Assembly: GCA_002803225.1 (NCBI GenBank)
Contig: NXFV01000975.1
Span: 95,521-159,520, forward strand
Reading direction: 5' to 3'
Source of the DNA: Gamarada debralockiae
Taxonomy: Eukaryota; Ascomycota; Leotiomycetes; Helotiales; Hyphodiscaceae
DNA: 64,000 nt
Position 1 is the first letter of the stretch. Each line of letters starts with the position of its first letter. Shown here in pieces: positions 21,573-32,670 of this stretch. The notes below the pieces were generated by a model that did no database searches, was not told the DNA's origin, and was given only the letters and a program-made list of their open reading frames with translations. The translations under genes were made by a program, and so were the position numbers.

Positions 21573-23975
21573 ATGGCGACTGAACTCCAGCAAGCACTAT
21601 TAGAGGTTCGCATGGTACCATTTAGTATCATATCTTGCAATCACAAAACGTTTTATTACTAATGCATAGGATCAGGCCGGTGGTGACAGTTCTATGTGCG
21701 ACCTTTGTCGTCCTTCAATCGAGGGCCATGTACCTCTCATAGGACTGCAAGAAAAGAAAGTCCAGGATCTTCCAACTTCCAAGGTCAAATTGCGCAATCG
21801 ATTAAGCGATATTATCGGTGCCGCTAATCAATGTTGGGTTTGTGGATGGGAATCGAGCCTCATTACATTCATACTTTTGAGAAGGGCAGGACGTACAGTG
21901 ACGTTTCCAAGGACCAGTGGGTTTTAATACAAATCTCTGTCTATATTGATTCACGAACCATTTCCGGGAAATTTGACTACTTCCTGTACCTACAACAGAG
22001 CAGCCAGCAACCTATGCACCTCCCCGCTTTACTGGATCAGACGCACTCTCTGGAATGGCCAACACACAAGCCATATGAAGCGCGTATTCGGCCACAAGAG
22101 GCGGACCTACGGTTGTGCAAACGGTGGAAGGATCACTGTATTGAATTCCACAACGGTGTCTGTGACGAGATCAAGATACCCAAGATTTCTACCATTAGGT
22201 TAGTCGACGTAAAGCTTAGATGCATTGTACATCTTCTAGCCAACATTCCCTGGGTAGCTCTGAGCTACTGCTGGGGAGGACTACAGGAACATTCGCTGCG
22301 GAAAGACAATCTTGCCGACTATGGAACGCCAGGAGCTCTGACTGAGGAAAGACTCCCTCCTGTGATTTTCGATGCATTGATAGCCACTAATGCACTAGGT
22401 GAACGCTACGTTTGGATAGATTCACTTTGTATTGTTCAAGACGATGAGCTAGACAAAGCGAAGTATCTCTCTATCATGGATGCGATTTATGCTCATGCTG
22501 TCCTCACGATCGTCAATGCCGCCAGTGGTGATACTTCATCTGGTCTTCCCGGTATTCGACAATTTATCCACCGCCGTACTCAACAACCGTTTGAACTTAA
22601 CGGTGTCTGGCTCACTGAAGCACTGGATCCAGGACACGACTCCTATGCCGGCTACCTTGAAAGATGCAAGTGGAGCACAAGAGGCTGGACGTTCCAGGAG
22701 GGACTTCTCTCGAGGCGTTGCCTTATTTTCACCGCGGACCAGATATACTGGCAATGCCAGAAATCAACCTGGTGTGAAGGTAGCTTTTGGGAACGCATCG
22801 ATGATCTGCAGGTCTACCGCCACTTTCACGGTGAAAATCTTCTCACCTCCCTTGCCGATCCCATCATTGAAAATTGGGCCCCGCTCTACATTACTATACT
22901 CCAAAAATATGTGCAACGAGAATTCACCTCCGAGGGCGATGTTATGCATGCTCTCACTGGTGTTCTTCGAGTCCTCAAGCAATTGACCGGAGAAGACCAT
23001 TTCTGGGGCCTCCCTCTAAATGTCCTAGAACAAGCCCTCACGTGGACTGCTTCCGGTCCTCCATCCCGAAGAGGATCTCATCACAAATACGTCGACTCCG
23101 GAGGGAAACTCCTATCCTGCCCCTTCCCCAGCTGGTCCTGGGTAGGCTGTAAGTAAATTCAAGAAAAACTCTCTAACACGACCTTCCATAGGCTCTTTGT
23201 TAAGGCAACGCGACACGCCGATCCGACAAAGGTCTCTCGATATTCTTTACCTCCCCAAAATGAATACTGACTTCGAATTCTTCCAGGGTGCAGCAAAGGA
23301 GTCAACGTGGGCGTTCTCAATCCCTCCGTCACAATGGGAACTCTAGGCCTTCGCTTCTACCGCCTCGACGACAAAGGCAATCCGACACCTCTCTTGGAAA
23401 CCTGGCCACCTCCCGCCGACGACATAACATACGACGACACGCGCCAACTAATCCGGTACCCTCCCTCGGCCACCCACCCCTGGCTGGATACCACTCGCCA
23501 GATCATCACATCAGCCGATATTCCACCCTTCCTTGCTTCTTCTTCTCTCGCCCCATCACTGTTGTGCTTCTGGACGTCTGTTGCAGTGCTCTGCATCGAA
23601 CAGCGTGGCTGGAATGGGTATTGGAATGAACCACACATCATTTTATGTGATCCTGGTGGGGATGTCGAATTGACGGGTCGCTGGGCCCCTGGTGGATTCG
23701 AACGAAGGCTAGAGCGAGAACAAGAGCAAGAGGTTAACCTCAACCTCCCGGAATACGGGAAGTTTATAGTCGTTGGAGCGACACGGCAAAGGATGAGCCA
23801 CGGAGGGCAGTTAACGCTGACACTTATGATGGTTGAGACGGGGATGGGTGATGAGGAGGCAGAGGCTGCAGCAAGCGTGGTGTGCAGGAGGAGGTATCTG
23901 GTTAAGGAGATTATGGAGAGCCAGTGGGAGAGGTTACAGGGGACGAAGAGGTGGGAGCTGGTGCTTTTGTCCTGA
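21573..23975 (+). CDS. HET-domain protein (718 aa)
   Basis: Proposed exons: 21573-21605, 21670-21837, 21882-23148, 23287-23975. Exon 1 gives MATELQQALLE; the first intron has an ACTAAT branch site. The 44-nt second intron (21838-21881) is one way to join the CDLCRPSIEGHVPLIGL part to the main frame; a one-base lesion there is the alternative. The last junction restores the conserved WSWVGW. HET blocks are VALSYCWGG (about residue 192), YVWIDSLCIVQDD (about 245) and RCKWSTRGWTFQEGLLSRR. HET proteins act in heterokaryon incompatibility, where overactivity causes cell death. This is the only full-length HET gene here and sits inside a repeat island with HET relics on both sides. Confidence 0.88.
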
Positions 23976-24022
23976 AGTAAATCTGGAGAGAATAAGTCGG
24001 GAAGTTAAGATACCTTTAGGCA

Positions 24023-24102
24023 AGGTGATATTGAGCAGTTGAGGTGATATTGAGCAGTTGAGGTGATATTGAGCAGTTGAGGTGATATTGAGCAGTTGAG
24101 GT
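24023..24102. repeat. 19-bp tandem repeat, about 4.2 copies
   Basis: The unit AGGTGATATTGAGCAGTTG is repeated four times without a single change (24023-24041, 24042-24060, 24061-24079, 24080-24098), followed by AGGT. It begins 47 bp after the HET stop codon. Perfect copies imply recent expansion. Confidence 0.95.
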
Positions 24103-24711
24103 CTCGCTATCTAAAACTAGATAATTTGAGAATACCCTACTCCATGCTCTATCCGTACCGTGCTAGTGTGAACCACCTCTTCCTTGTCCCTTGGGAGGGA
24201 GGCCTCAGTTTTCGGACAGGGGGGCAGTATGTTCCAACTTTGGAAGTGAGCATAGGCTCAGCTAGCGATTGGGTCGCCTAGAATCCGTGCAAGTCCAACG
24301 AGAGAGCTAGAACGGATTCGTTGTCGACTTCTCCAGGAAACTGCAACCGGATTACAAGGGAGTTAAAATAGGCCGCTAGAGTGTTAAAACGGGTCCCCGC
24401 TAAGAGTGCTCGGGCAGCCAAGCAGGACTCAAGAGCGCTCAACCCTCGCGCAGGTTTGAGCGGGACTGCTCAGGTCCAAAGACGGAACTGGAAAGTAGTC
24501 ACGTCGCCATTCCGATGGGAGATTACTTGTACTAAAGCTTAAAAATAGACGTCAATATATTAAATAGGCTCTATTATAGACTTTTACTCTAGCTATAATC
24601 GCAATATAAATAAATGAAAGCAATAGGGTTTAATATCAACAGAATATCGATATTTGGGCATAGCTTTATTTTAGATACAGAGAAACGCTGCGGAAGGTGA
24701 ACTCGTGTACT
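24103..24711. other. Repeat-island spacer, no gene
   Basis: Mixed-composition sequence, AT-rich towards 24550-24680, without recognisable frames or terminal repeats. Confidence 0.5.
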
Positions 24712-25128
24712 TCAAAGTAAGGATGCATGGATCGAGACAAGAGTAGGTAAGGCGATGCGAAGGCGGATAAAAAGTAGCCTACTAATCCGAGTTGGAAAAT
24801 GAAACTCCTCAGAAAACGGAGGTCCAAGCCTCAAATTTCTGAGGTTTTTCTCTCGGTGTTCATCGACATAAATGCATAATGCATCAACCCACAGTGTGAT
24901 ACCTCCGGAAAAAGGGATCTTACTGCTGAGCTGGCGCAAGGCAGCTTCTAGATTTTCTGCAACATCCACGTTGTATCCATTCACTAGAATTTGTTGACTA
25001 CTTCCTCGGTCGCCCCACACGTAAGATAGAGCTGCAAAGTCGTCCCAAACAAAGCGCAGCACAAGCGATGTCGGTACATCTACAAAACCTGTGGGTTGAA
25101 ATCCAGCTTGATATAAACGTGCATGTAG
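24712..25128 (-). pseudogene. Truncated HET-domain gene fragment
   Basis: The minus frame, open from 25128 to 24712, encodes GFVDVPTSLVLRFVWDDFAA, LSYVWGDRGSSQQILVNGYN, ENLEAALRQLSS and LWVDALCI. This is the N-terminal HET core (SYVWGD plus VDALCI). Just after VDEHREKNLRNL the sequence loses HET similarity and ends. There is no start codon in frame and a TAG lies directly upstream. The usual hundreds of residues of a HET protein are missing, so it is a relic. Confidence 0.75.
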
Positions 25129-25552
25129 CTAATTTGAATGTGCTTTTGCATCTTGTACATCGTCCCCAGCATATTCACGGTACTCCGGAATAAAGTCATC
25201 GAGAGAGAATGTCTCCAACAAGCAGTTGACTTGTGAAGCAACTGAGTCTAGTTGCTTTACTTGATGGTCTTCAATGACCGGAGAAGGAACGTGAGTAATC
25301 GAATTTGGTTGCGATCGACGTCAAGTGGCTGGTATTCCATGACGGAATCTACATCATTTGGCAAGTTTTTATGAGATTTGCTAGGTGGGTGGGCTCGGGA
25401 CAGGCTCCGTCGAGGGTAGATGAAGCAGCCACGCCGTCGTCTTTCGATTGCGATGCTTTACGTGCTGTGCGTAGAGTTTCTAACAGCGGGGATAGAAATT
25501 GGTGGTGGTGATGCTTTCGTGCGGTATCTATTCCGAAGTTGGCGGTCAGTCG

Positions 25553-25915
25553 GGGTACGATTGAAATGGCACTACTTGGTGTCAGACTAAGAATTCAGCG
25601 TCTCGCTAAACCACCAACAGCGCCGCGTACTTACCTTTAGGAATTTTCTTTATATACCCCCACCACCCCCCTCCCCCCTTTTCTTCTCCCTTCCATTCTT
25701 AAGTTTAGTGGTTGGTGCACTAGGGTTTTAGCGATAGGGAGCCTGGGGTTTAGCAGTCTACACGCTATAAATTCAGCGATAAAAGCCTGTAACTCATGCG
25801 TTAGCTAAGGCAGCCAAAATAGTTTCTCCTAAGGCAAGTGCGCGGTATGGTTAGTGGTTTAGCGAGACGCTAAATTCTTGGTCTGATGCTAAACAGTGCC
25901 ATTTCAATCGTACCC
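25553..25915. mobile_element. MITE with 8-bp target-site duplication (363 bp)
   Basis: Both ends, read inward, begin GGGTACGATTGAAATGGCAC and stay similar for about 60-90 bp (shared GCGTCTCGCTAAACCAC). The element is flanked by an exact 8-bp duplication GTCAGTCG at 25545-25552 and 25916-25923. The size, long imperfect terminal inverted repeats, lack of coding sequence and 8-bp duplication fit a hAT-mobilised MITE. The exact duplication implies a fairly recent insertion relative to the surrounding decay. Confidence 0.9.
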
Positions 25916-26451
25916 GTCAGTCGAACTTAGGGCTAAGCGAGCTTCGGAAATATCACAAAAAAGGTTCTATGCAACAGCGACAGCTTACTACGGTCACGAT
26001 AGCCTAATAGTTAATTGATCAGCACATAGCTGGGACAATCATCACATAAAACGGCGAGTAAGATCGCTCAATTCATCGGCTGTGGTACCTGCATCTTACG
26101 TTAACTGTAACTTATTATGTGACCTAGTATCAGTAGAGGCGATTCGTCCTTGCAGCCGAATCTTTCTGCTGTCCTAGTCAACAGAGTACTGTCTTGTTCG
26201 ACCTGTGCAGAATCGCTTCGTAACAACTAGAATAATAATACCTTGCCAAGAAATGTTAGTACAAATTTAATCTAATTTTTATTTTATTTTTAGTTCTAAT
26301 TGATTAAAAAAGTTACTTACTCTATAGCGTAGTCCTTTCTTACTGTTTGCTCGAGCTAAGGATTCTGTTATCTTAGCTAATAAATAACAGTAGCAATTTA
26401 TTTTAGCGCCAAACTTTACCCGAGAGGCTTTATAATTGTATTCATGCTAAT

Positions 26452-26676
26452 TGTCACGAATCCAAATTCAGGGCCTGGAAGGCAATGTAGAATAGGTTCA
26501 TTTAAGACCATTCACAGCTAAGGAAAGAGGGAAAGAGGGTACAGAGCTCCTTGAACTCATACAAATATCTGATCAACTCACTAGCGGCCACTGTGTTGCC
26601 TAGAAACCAATTCACTAACTCCCCTCCTGCCCTCACGTGACCCTGGCCGTACGAGTCATCCGTATGAGCTGTGACA
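26452..26676. mobile_element. Solo LTR (225 bp)
   Basis: The element begins TGTCACGAATCC and ends GAGCTGTGACA, i.e. the TG...CA ends of an LTR extended to TGTCAC...GTGACA. It is bounded by an exact 5-bp duplication CTAAT at 26447-26451 and 26677-26681. This is the expected product of LTR-LTR recombination of a retrotransposon; no internal region remains. Gypsy-type is inferred from general resemblance only. Confidence 0.85.
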
Positions 26677-26711
26677 CTAATTATTTTCCTAAACAGTAGT
26701 TACTAGAATGT

Positions 26712-26760
26712 TGTCACGGCTTGTATAAACGAGATTACGTGATGGCAGGGAGGGGACTCG
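26712..26760 (-). mobile_element. Partial inverted LTR-like fragment
   Basis: TGTCACGGCTTGTATAAACG and the following bases resemble the reverse complement of the 3' end of the solo LTR (shared TGTCAC, ACGTGA, GGCAGG, AGGGGA). It is probably part of a second, inverted copy of the same LTR family. Confidence 0.5.
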
Positions 26761-27720
26761 ATACCATGAACTTTGACCCTTCTGGTTTGAGCTATGGGAT
26801 TTGAGGCATTCGATATGGAGTTATCATCTAAACGTGAATTTGATTTTCATTTCCCTTAGGGAAATGATCGCGCGCCTTTCCCCGGAACCCATAATATGAT
26901 GAACTTGGTGACAGCTTACAAGAGAGTGGTTCAGAAAATCCACTTGAGATTAGATTGTCTCGAATACAAATCGGAGGATCGAAACTGTTTCCAAAGCCAC
27001 GAGGCACCAACCCTACTCACAGAGTTATTGGATACCCGAGGTGTCTGCAGAACTGGCTGTTGCGGTTTGCGAAGTGTGTACAGGTATGTTGCTTCTCCAG
27101 GGCTTGGCCGGAAGCTCGACTGGGCTTTGAAAACTAGCTATCCGCGGACGCAAGACAGGAGGAACAGATTGAATGGAAAGATCTTGTGGCGAAGAAGATT
27201 GACATTCGGAATATCGTTTGGTGTATAGGAGCTGACGTTGTTTGGACGACGTGGGAAGAAGGATCCACACATATGGGATCAACATTTGGAGATCTCGAAA
27301 AAAAAATTCTATCCAGTATTCTAATAATGATCTGTAGAACCGTTGTTGAACGCGCGAAGCTCTGCTTGTCCACATGACTACGTCACGATGAACTACACCA
27401 CACGTCACTCTCTAGCCTCGATTCTAGTGTGCCCTTGGATTCACGCTTTTGAGTATCAAGCCATCTTGCATTACAAATCTGACCTGTTTAAAAAGCACTC
27501 GCTGGACTCCTAGATATCGAAAGCGGCGACTGACGGATTGCCGAAGATCGACCGACCCCATTTTCAAACCCCGCACCTCCGTATCTCATCGGAATTTTTA
27601 TCCCAAGACATCAGATCCGGAATTTTTCACCTACATAGCAGTAAAGTAACCCTCGCCAGCGCTCTGAGTGGATCCTTTGTTTTGGTTTTATCAATTTAGT
27701 TTCGGGATGTTATAACAAGA

Positions 27721-29991
27721 ATGGCAGCGAAGGCTCGGACCGGGTGGTGTGTTCTGATCCGTTTCCCAACAATCTTCTTCGGGGAGTAAGTTATCAGCTG
27801 ACCTTTGAACTCGTTGATTTGAAGTCAATATTGCCGGATAAAGCATCTGAAATGTGAGTATCAATACGAAGTCTTGATTTTGGAGAAATATGGCTGATTT
27901 GAAGGGCAGGCGACCAAGCCACGCCGACTTGTGGTCGCTGCGAGGCTTCTGGTAATGAATGCATCCGCGGGTTCACATATCGGTTTCATCGCGGTACAGT
28001 ATCTTATCTTGGTGAAGTAATATAAGTTCTGATGTTTTGAAGAGGCGTTTTCGGATGATCAGAAATGGTTGGCGATGCCAAATGAATGTAGGTGACTACC
28101 AGACAAGTTATTCCTTGAGCATCAAGCTGATATTTTGTAGTGACCTTCGTAGATGAGACGAAAGGACTTGCAACAAATTCTGATTACGAGTCGCCATTCT
28201 CAGAATATGCCACTCCACCGCCAGAGGCCCGGTCAACCGATGTAACATCTGATTTTTCAACATCCACGGCCGACGCACACGCACTCCCGACACTAGATCA
28301 TGCGTCAATATTACCAGTGAGCAGGAGGGCAGGTCATGGGACAGAGCACCACAGCCAATCTCCTACTGCTATTGCGTCTCTGACAAGCCCCTTTACCCAC
28401 ACTCTTTGGGAAGAGCAAGCAGTATCAAATTCACCCCAGCCATCCCACGAAGCTTTGCCATTACTTTCTTCGTCAAATCCTCTCACGATTGAAGGCATTC
28501 TCAACAAAAGCGGAACAGAGTCTTTGCATCAGAAAGTTCGTCAAGCCTACAACCATGGCAAAGGGTCCCCTTCCATACCACCAATCTATTCGGAAAAGCC
28601 TGTTTGGCCACTTGCCGACCCCGTCGAAGCTCTTCTGCTGCGTCATTTCGTTCAAAACCTTGCAATTTGGGTACGTATATATAAAACCTTCTCGCAGCAT
28701 CTCTTGGCCTACTGTACTGATTAACTGTCTCAGCTTGACCTGTGTGATCCCAAACAGCACTTCCAGGTCGACGTCCCGCAAAGGGCTGGGTCGTGTCGAA
28801 TTTTGTTGAATGCAATATTTGCCCTGTCTGCAAGACACTTGAGCCGGATTGGCCGCCATGATGATGTTCTTGCATCCAACCGATATCATGATGAGTGTCT
28901 GAAGTACCTCATTCCGATGCTTAACGACACAGCTACTGTTTCCGACGAAAGCCTTTTTGCTGCCGTCGTCATATTGAGGGTCTTGGAAGAGATAGACGGT
29001 AGGTTCCTGGCAACATCTTGACAGTTGAATTGTGCTGAGCCTGTTTTAGCTCCCGAGTTGGATTCTCAAGGTCATATCCTCGGCATCCAGATCTTCGTTG
29101 GTGCAAGAGATCCATTATCAGGTGGGTTGAGTGAGGCAGCTTTCTGGGTAGGTCTCAGACAAGAGATCTATAGCGCGATGATGAAGCATCAATCGACGCA
29201 GCTCAACCTTGAGCACTGCAGTATCGACCGGTCCCTCGAGCCGGCCAGCGACTACTCTTGGGCCAACAGAGCGATAATCCATTGTGCTGATGTTCTGAAC
29301 TGCTGTTTCGGGGACTCGGGGATCTCTACCAGGCATTGGGAAGAGCTCAAAGAGTACGGCGAACGGTGGCATGGAGCAATACCCTCTTCTTTCACGCCGA
29401 TATATTATAGGGCTCCGGATCGGGCGAGAAGGGAGGCTTTTCCTGAAATTTGGTATTCCCTAGGCTGTCACAGTTAGTTTTAAATTTATGATCCCGGTTG
29501 TATGAGCTTGTGCTTACTGTTCTGCGTAGTAATCGGAGTTCAACACTTTTTGCTGGCAAAGATCCTTCTGGCTATTTTTGACCCAAAGTTGCCCCGAATT
29601 GGAAGTAATCGGACTGCAGCTGTGCGGTCAATGGAGGTACCTTTCCCTCCGTTCTCAAATTTCGATCTATGCTTACGTGTAACAGTCTCAAGTTGAATCC
29701 AGTCTGCGGGAGTTATGTGGTATCGGAATGTGCAATCGATGGACTGCACCGGGGATATTCACAGCTTCAATGGGAATTGCGATATGTGAGTGAAGGAGCC
29801 CTCGCCTTATTGTGTTCCTGTTGTATTCTGACTGATATTGACGAATCATAGGTGGCGATCGTATGACTGATCGGATAGATCAAGAAGCTCTTCTAGACGT
29901 CTTGAAGAGAACAGAGAAGGATCATGCCCGCCCTACAGCAGCTGTACAGCAGCAGATGAAGGAATCATGGGGTTGGATGTCTGACGGCTAA
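27721..29991 (+). CDS. Zn2Cys6 fungal transcription factor, ten exons (582 aa)
   Basis: Exons: 27721-27746, 27825-27853, 27910-27993, 28043-28087, 28141-28670, 28734-28998, 29050-29472, 29530-29636, 29686-29785, 29852-29991. The DNA-binding motif is assembled across the first three exons as CQYCRIKHLKCD then CGRCEASGNEC, i.e. C-x2-C-x6-C-x6-C-x2-C-x6-C. No single open frame shows it, so a plain ORF search would miss it. The middle (LDLCDPKQHFQVDVPQRAGS, NAIFALSARHLSRIG) matches the fungal-specific regulatory region found in Zn2Cys6 activators. It ends KESWGWMSDG. The protein acts in the nucleus as a pathway-specific regulator; targets are unknown. All ten junctions keep frame and use GT-AG. 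Confidence 0.9.
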
Positions 29992-30833
29992 GAATACACT
30001 ATGTGAAACTTTGCACTTTTAGGAAACCATCATTATTGCCGTGCGTGAGATAAAGATTCGGGAGCCTTGAACGGAGAGTCGTATTCTTGTGTCAGGTAAG
30101 TGAAATTTCATGAGACCTCAAGTCAAGTCATGTTGTGATGCCCGAAAATTATCCACACCTACACTCTCGTTAGCTCGTCTTCCCCTTCTATTTTTCGAAC
30201 AAAAAAGACTAGAACTTTTACTTCTGATAGAAAACCGACATACAGTACTAACTTGTTTCAAGTTCGAGTGGCCGTGTTTTGATTCGCCTGAACATGCGCC
30301 AACGACGACTGTCTCAGAGTCTCTTCCCTCCATTTTTTGTTGCTCAAGGCCAGTGAGCTTTAAACATGCTGCCCGCCCCACGATGATTCGCTCGAGTCAT
30401 ACAATGGGAGCTCGTAGCTTCATGTCTTTCCATTTGATAGGCTTTTGAAGTTTGAAACGTTAGAAGCGGGAGGGTGGCAGTGCTACAGATCGACTTCGTA
30501 TTAAGCTTGTTTGTATCTTTGCTCTATGCAAGCGACGTAAAATACGACGTCTCCTTATCGCATCCCTCATAATTTAAACTCCACCTGTCAATGTTATCAG
30601 CTTGCCAAGAGGCGAAGGATCGCACTGACGCGTGGACATCATGATACGAGGCCAATGGGATTCCACCCCGCACTCGACTCGTACATGAGATTTTGTTCAC
30701 TGACCAGTGTTTAGAACTCCATTCCCACATTATAAGATTCCACATATCAGGTATCTAAGCAGTCGCAGGAAGAAGTTTTTAAAACCATCCAGAAGAGTGC
30801 CACTTTCATTGACTCTGTTACCAGAACAACAAG
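29992..30833. other. Intergenic, no gene seen
   Basis: Short frames on both strands lack start context or recognisable features. Contains the 3' region of the Zn2Cys6 gene and the promoter of the four-TM gene. Confidence 0.5.
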
Positions 30834-31605
30834 ATGTCTTCGAAAGTTTTGCGAAACGTTGCCCTTGCGACCCGTTTATGTGCGCTCCTCACTTCCACTG
30901 CGCCTCTCATTCTATTCATCATTATCTTCGTCCAACTATCGAATGTGAATTTTTCAGCTTACTCCTTTGGCATAACTCTCCTCCCCGCTGTCGCCGTAAG
31001 TTCTTCAATCTCCTTGAACATTTCCAGTTCTCCAATCTTACCCCTACCGATTCCGGATTGCGAGTGATAAAACTGATCTCTCAAAATAGTTAGCATGCTC
31101 AATCATTTGGAATGTCCTTGCCATGATCATCATGGGTTGGGTCAAACCGCTCTACTTTCTGGCCGGCGATATTCCAGTTGCTCTCTCCCTCCTTTCCCTT
31201 GGGATCATCGGATTCGTTCATGACAACAGAGACTATCTCAATAATGGTATGTGGCGCGCATACGGACGAAGCAACTGGGCAACTATGAAGATAAGTGCAT
31301 ATACTGTGATGATTGTCGCTCTGTAAGTATAATCTCTTCGTTTGCGAGAATGGGAACTGACGTCTTGCAGTGTGCTCCAGATTCTAGCAGGATTCCTGGC
31401 AATCATGCAAAATATGCCGAAGGGTCAGCCTCAGGAGAACGTTGTATATGTTTGCCCTGGGCATCCTCCGTCATACGAGCAATCCTTCCAAACGCCAACG
31501 CCGACAGCAAGCAGAGACAAAGAGTTTGGATTGGACAGCCGCAGTCTTCATTCTACAGACGCTTCCTTGAAGGGAGATATCAAGAAAGACTCTACCGTCG
31601 TGTAG
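30834..31605 (+). CDS. Four-TM membrane protein of unknown function (209 aa)
   Basis: Three exons: 30834-30995, 31090-31322, 31371-31605. The protein has four hydrophobic segments: STAPLILFIIIFVQL, SFGITLLPAVALACSIIW, DIPVALSLLSLGIIGFV, and ISAYTVMIVALVLQILAGFL. It ends in a hydrophilic Pro/Ser/Thr-rich cytosolic tail (PGHPPSYEQSFQTPTPTAS). This resembles the topology of MARVEL-type or other small fungal tetraspan proteins, but I recognise no diagnostic motif. The PPSYEQ stretch resembles a PPxY ubiquitin-ligase-binding motif only loosely. The start ATG at 30834 has good context (AACAAG before it). Confidence 0.8.
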
Positions 31606-32670
31606 ATGAGTGTTTGGGCCGACACTCTCCTCTGGTTGTGACGGAATAAATTGATACTGGGAGAAGGGGAAATGGAATTTGTGTAGTTTCCACAGGTCCC
31701 TCTGCACCTGGGTAACAAATGATGGCCTGGTACGAATTTAATGACAATATACTTGAACTTGACGAGTCTCCCTCAACGCCTGGTGACATCCGTATTATTT
31801 TTCAAACCGTGTCTGTATTAGCAATCTGGCGTCCTGAACTGAGATGGAAAGCACTTCGTTGATGTAACCCAGTTGGCTACCCCGCCCCCTTTCCCGTACA
31901 GTACCCGCACTTCGTGTCTTTTGCACTTCACTCCTAAATCTACAGAGGAGCGAAACTAGAAAAGCAGGAAATAAGAGCAAAGGGCGAACACTGCGCAGTA
32001 GTGCCAATCTAATTCTCTCTTCTGTGTTTTCTTGGACTTTCCCGCAGGGAAGGTCCGTGGTTGCTCACGTCGGCCTCTCTCAATAGCCTCCTAAACACTT
32101 CACAAGATCTCAACATTACATTGAGTTAATCACACAAAAGCTCAGAAGCAAATGAAAGAGAAGTAAGCCTTTCTCCAAGGGAGAAATTATAAGTGTTATA
32201 GCCCAAAAGGTGGAGCTAGTAATGTTTGAGAAAGTGATCAATATGGGCTTGGAATAAAACGCGGTCGCTAAACTTACAGGCACTTGATCACTGAAGCCTA
32301 CGGTTAGACCCTGAAATTTAGGGATCCCCACCCGCGGACTGGGTATTATAGCTACTAACCCGTCATGAAGAGCAAGATGATTCTTTCTGCGAATGCTAAT
32401 TATCATATTAGACAACGCAACTAGCGTTGAGAATATTGTACAAGGAATTTTACACCTGCCAACCTTAGAGCGATGTGGAATCGCCAAAACTCCTCAAACT
32501 AAAACGTGATAACTTAAATGAGCTGTACTGCAGTCTTGACGCTAGGCCTGAAAAATGAGAGTAAAGCAGTAAACTTATTTTACAGGAAATTTACGTCAAA
32601 AAAGAGACCCAGAAATGCCATACCAATTCCTGCTACTCCACCCATGATTGCAACGTTGGGTACCCAGTCA
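31606..32670. other. Intergenic, no supported gene
   Basis: Minus-strand frames at 31795-32007 and 32116-32487 look like chance frames. The right end is the 3' flank of the CFEM receptor gene. Confidence 0.45.

Larger units (their letters stand above)
25132..27720. repeat. Transposon-scarred spacer
   Basis: About 2.6 kb with a MITE, a solo LTR and an inverted LTR-like piece (listed separately). At 26890-27380 both strands have frames of 60-127 codons with fair composition but no recognised family and no consistent gene model. Confidence 0.55.

Noticed and set aside
26896..27408. Overlapping frames on both strands
   Set aside because: The longest frames oppose each other and neither gives a recognisable or extendable protein.
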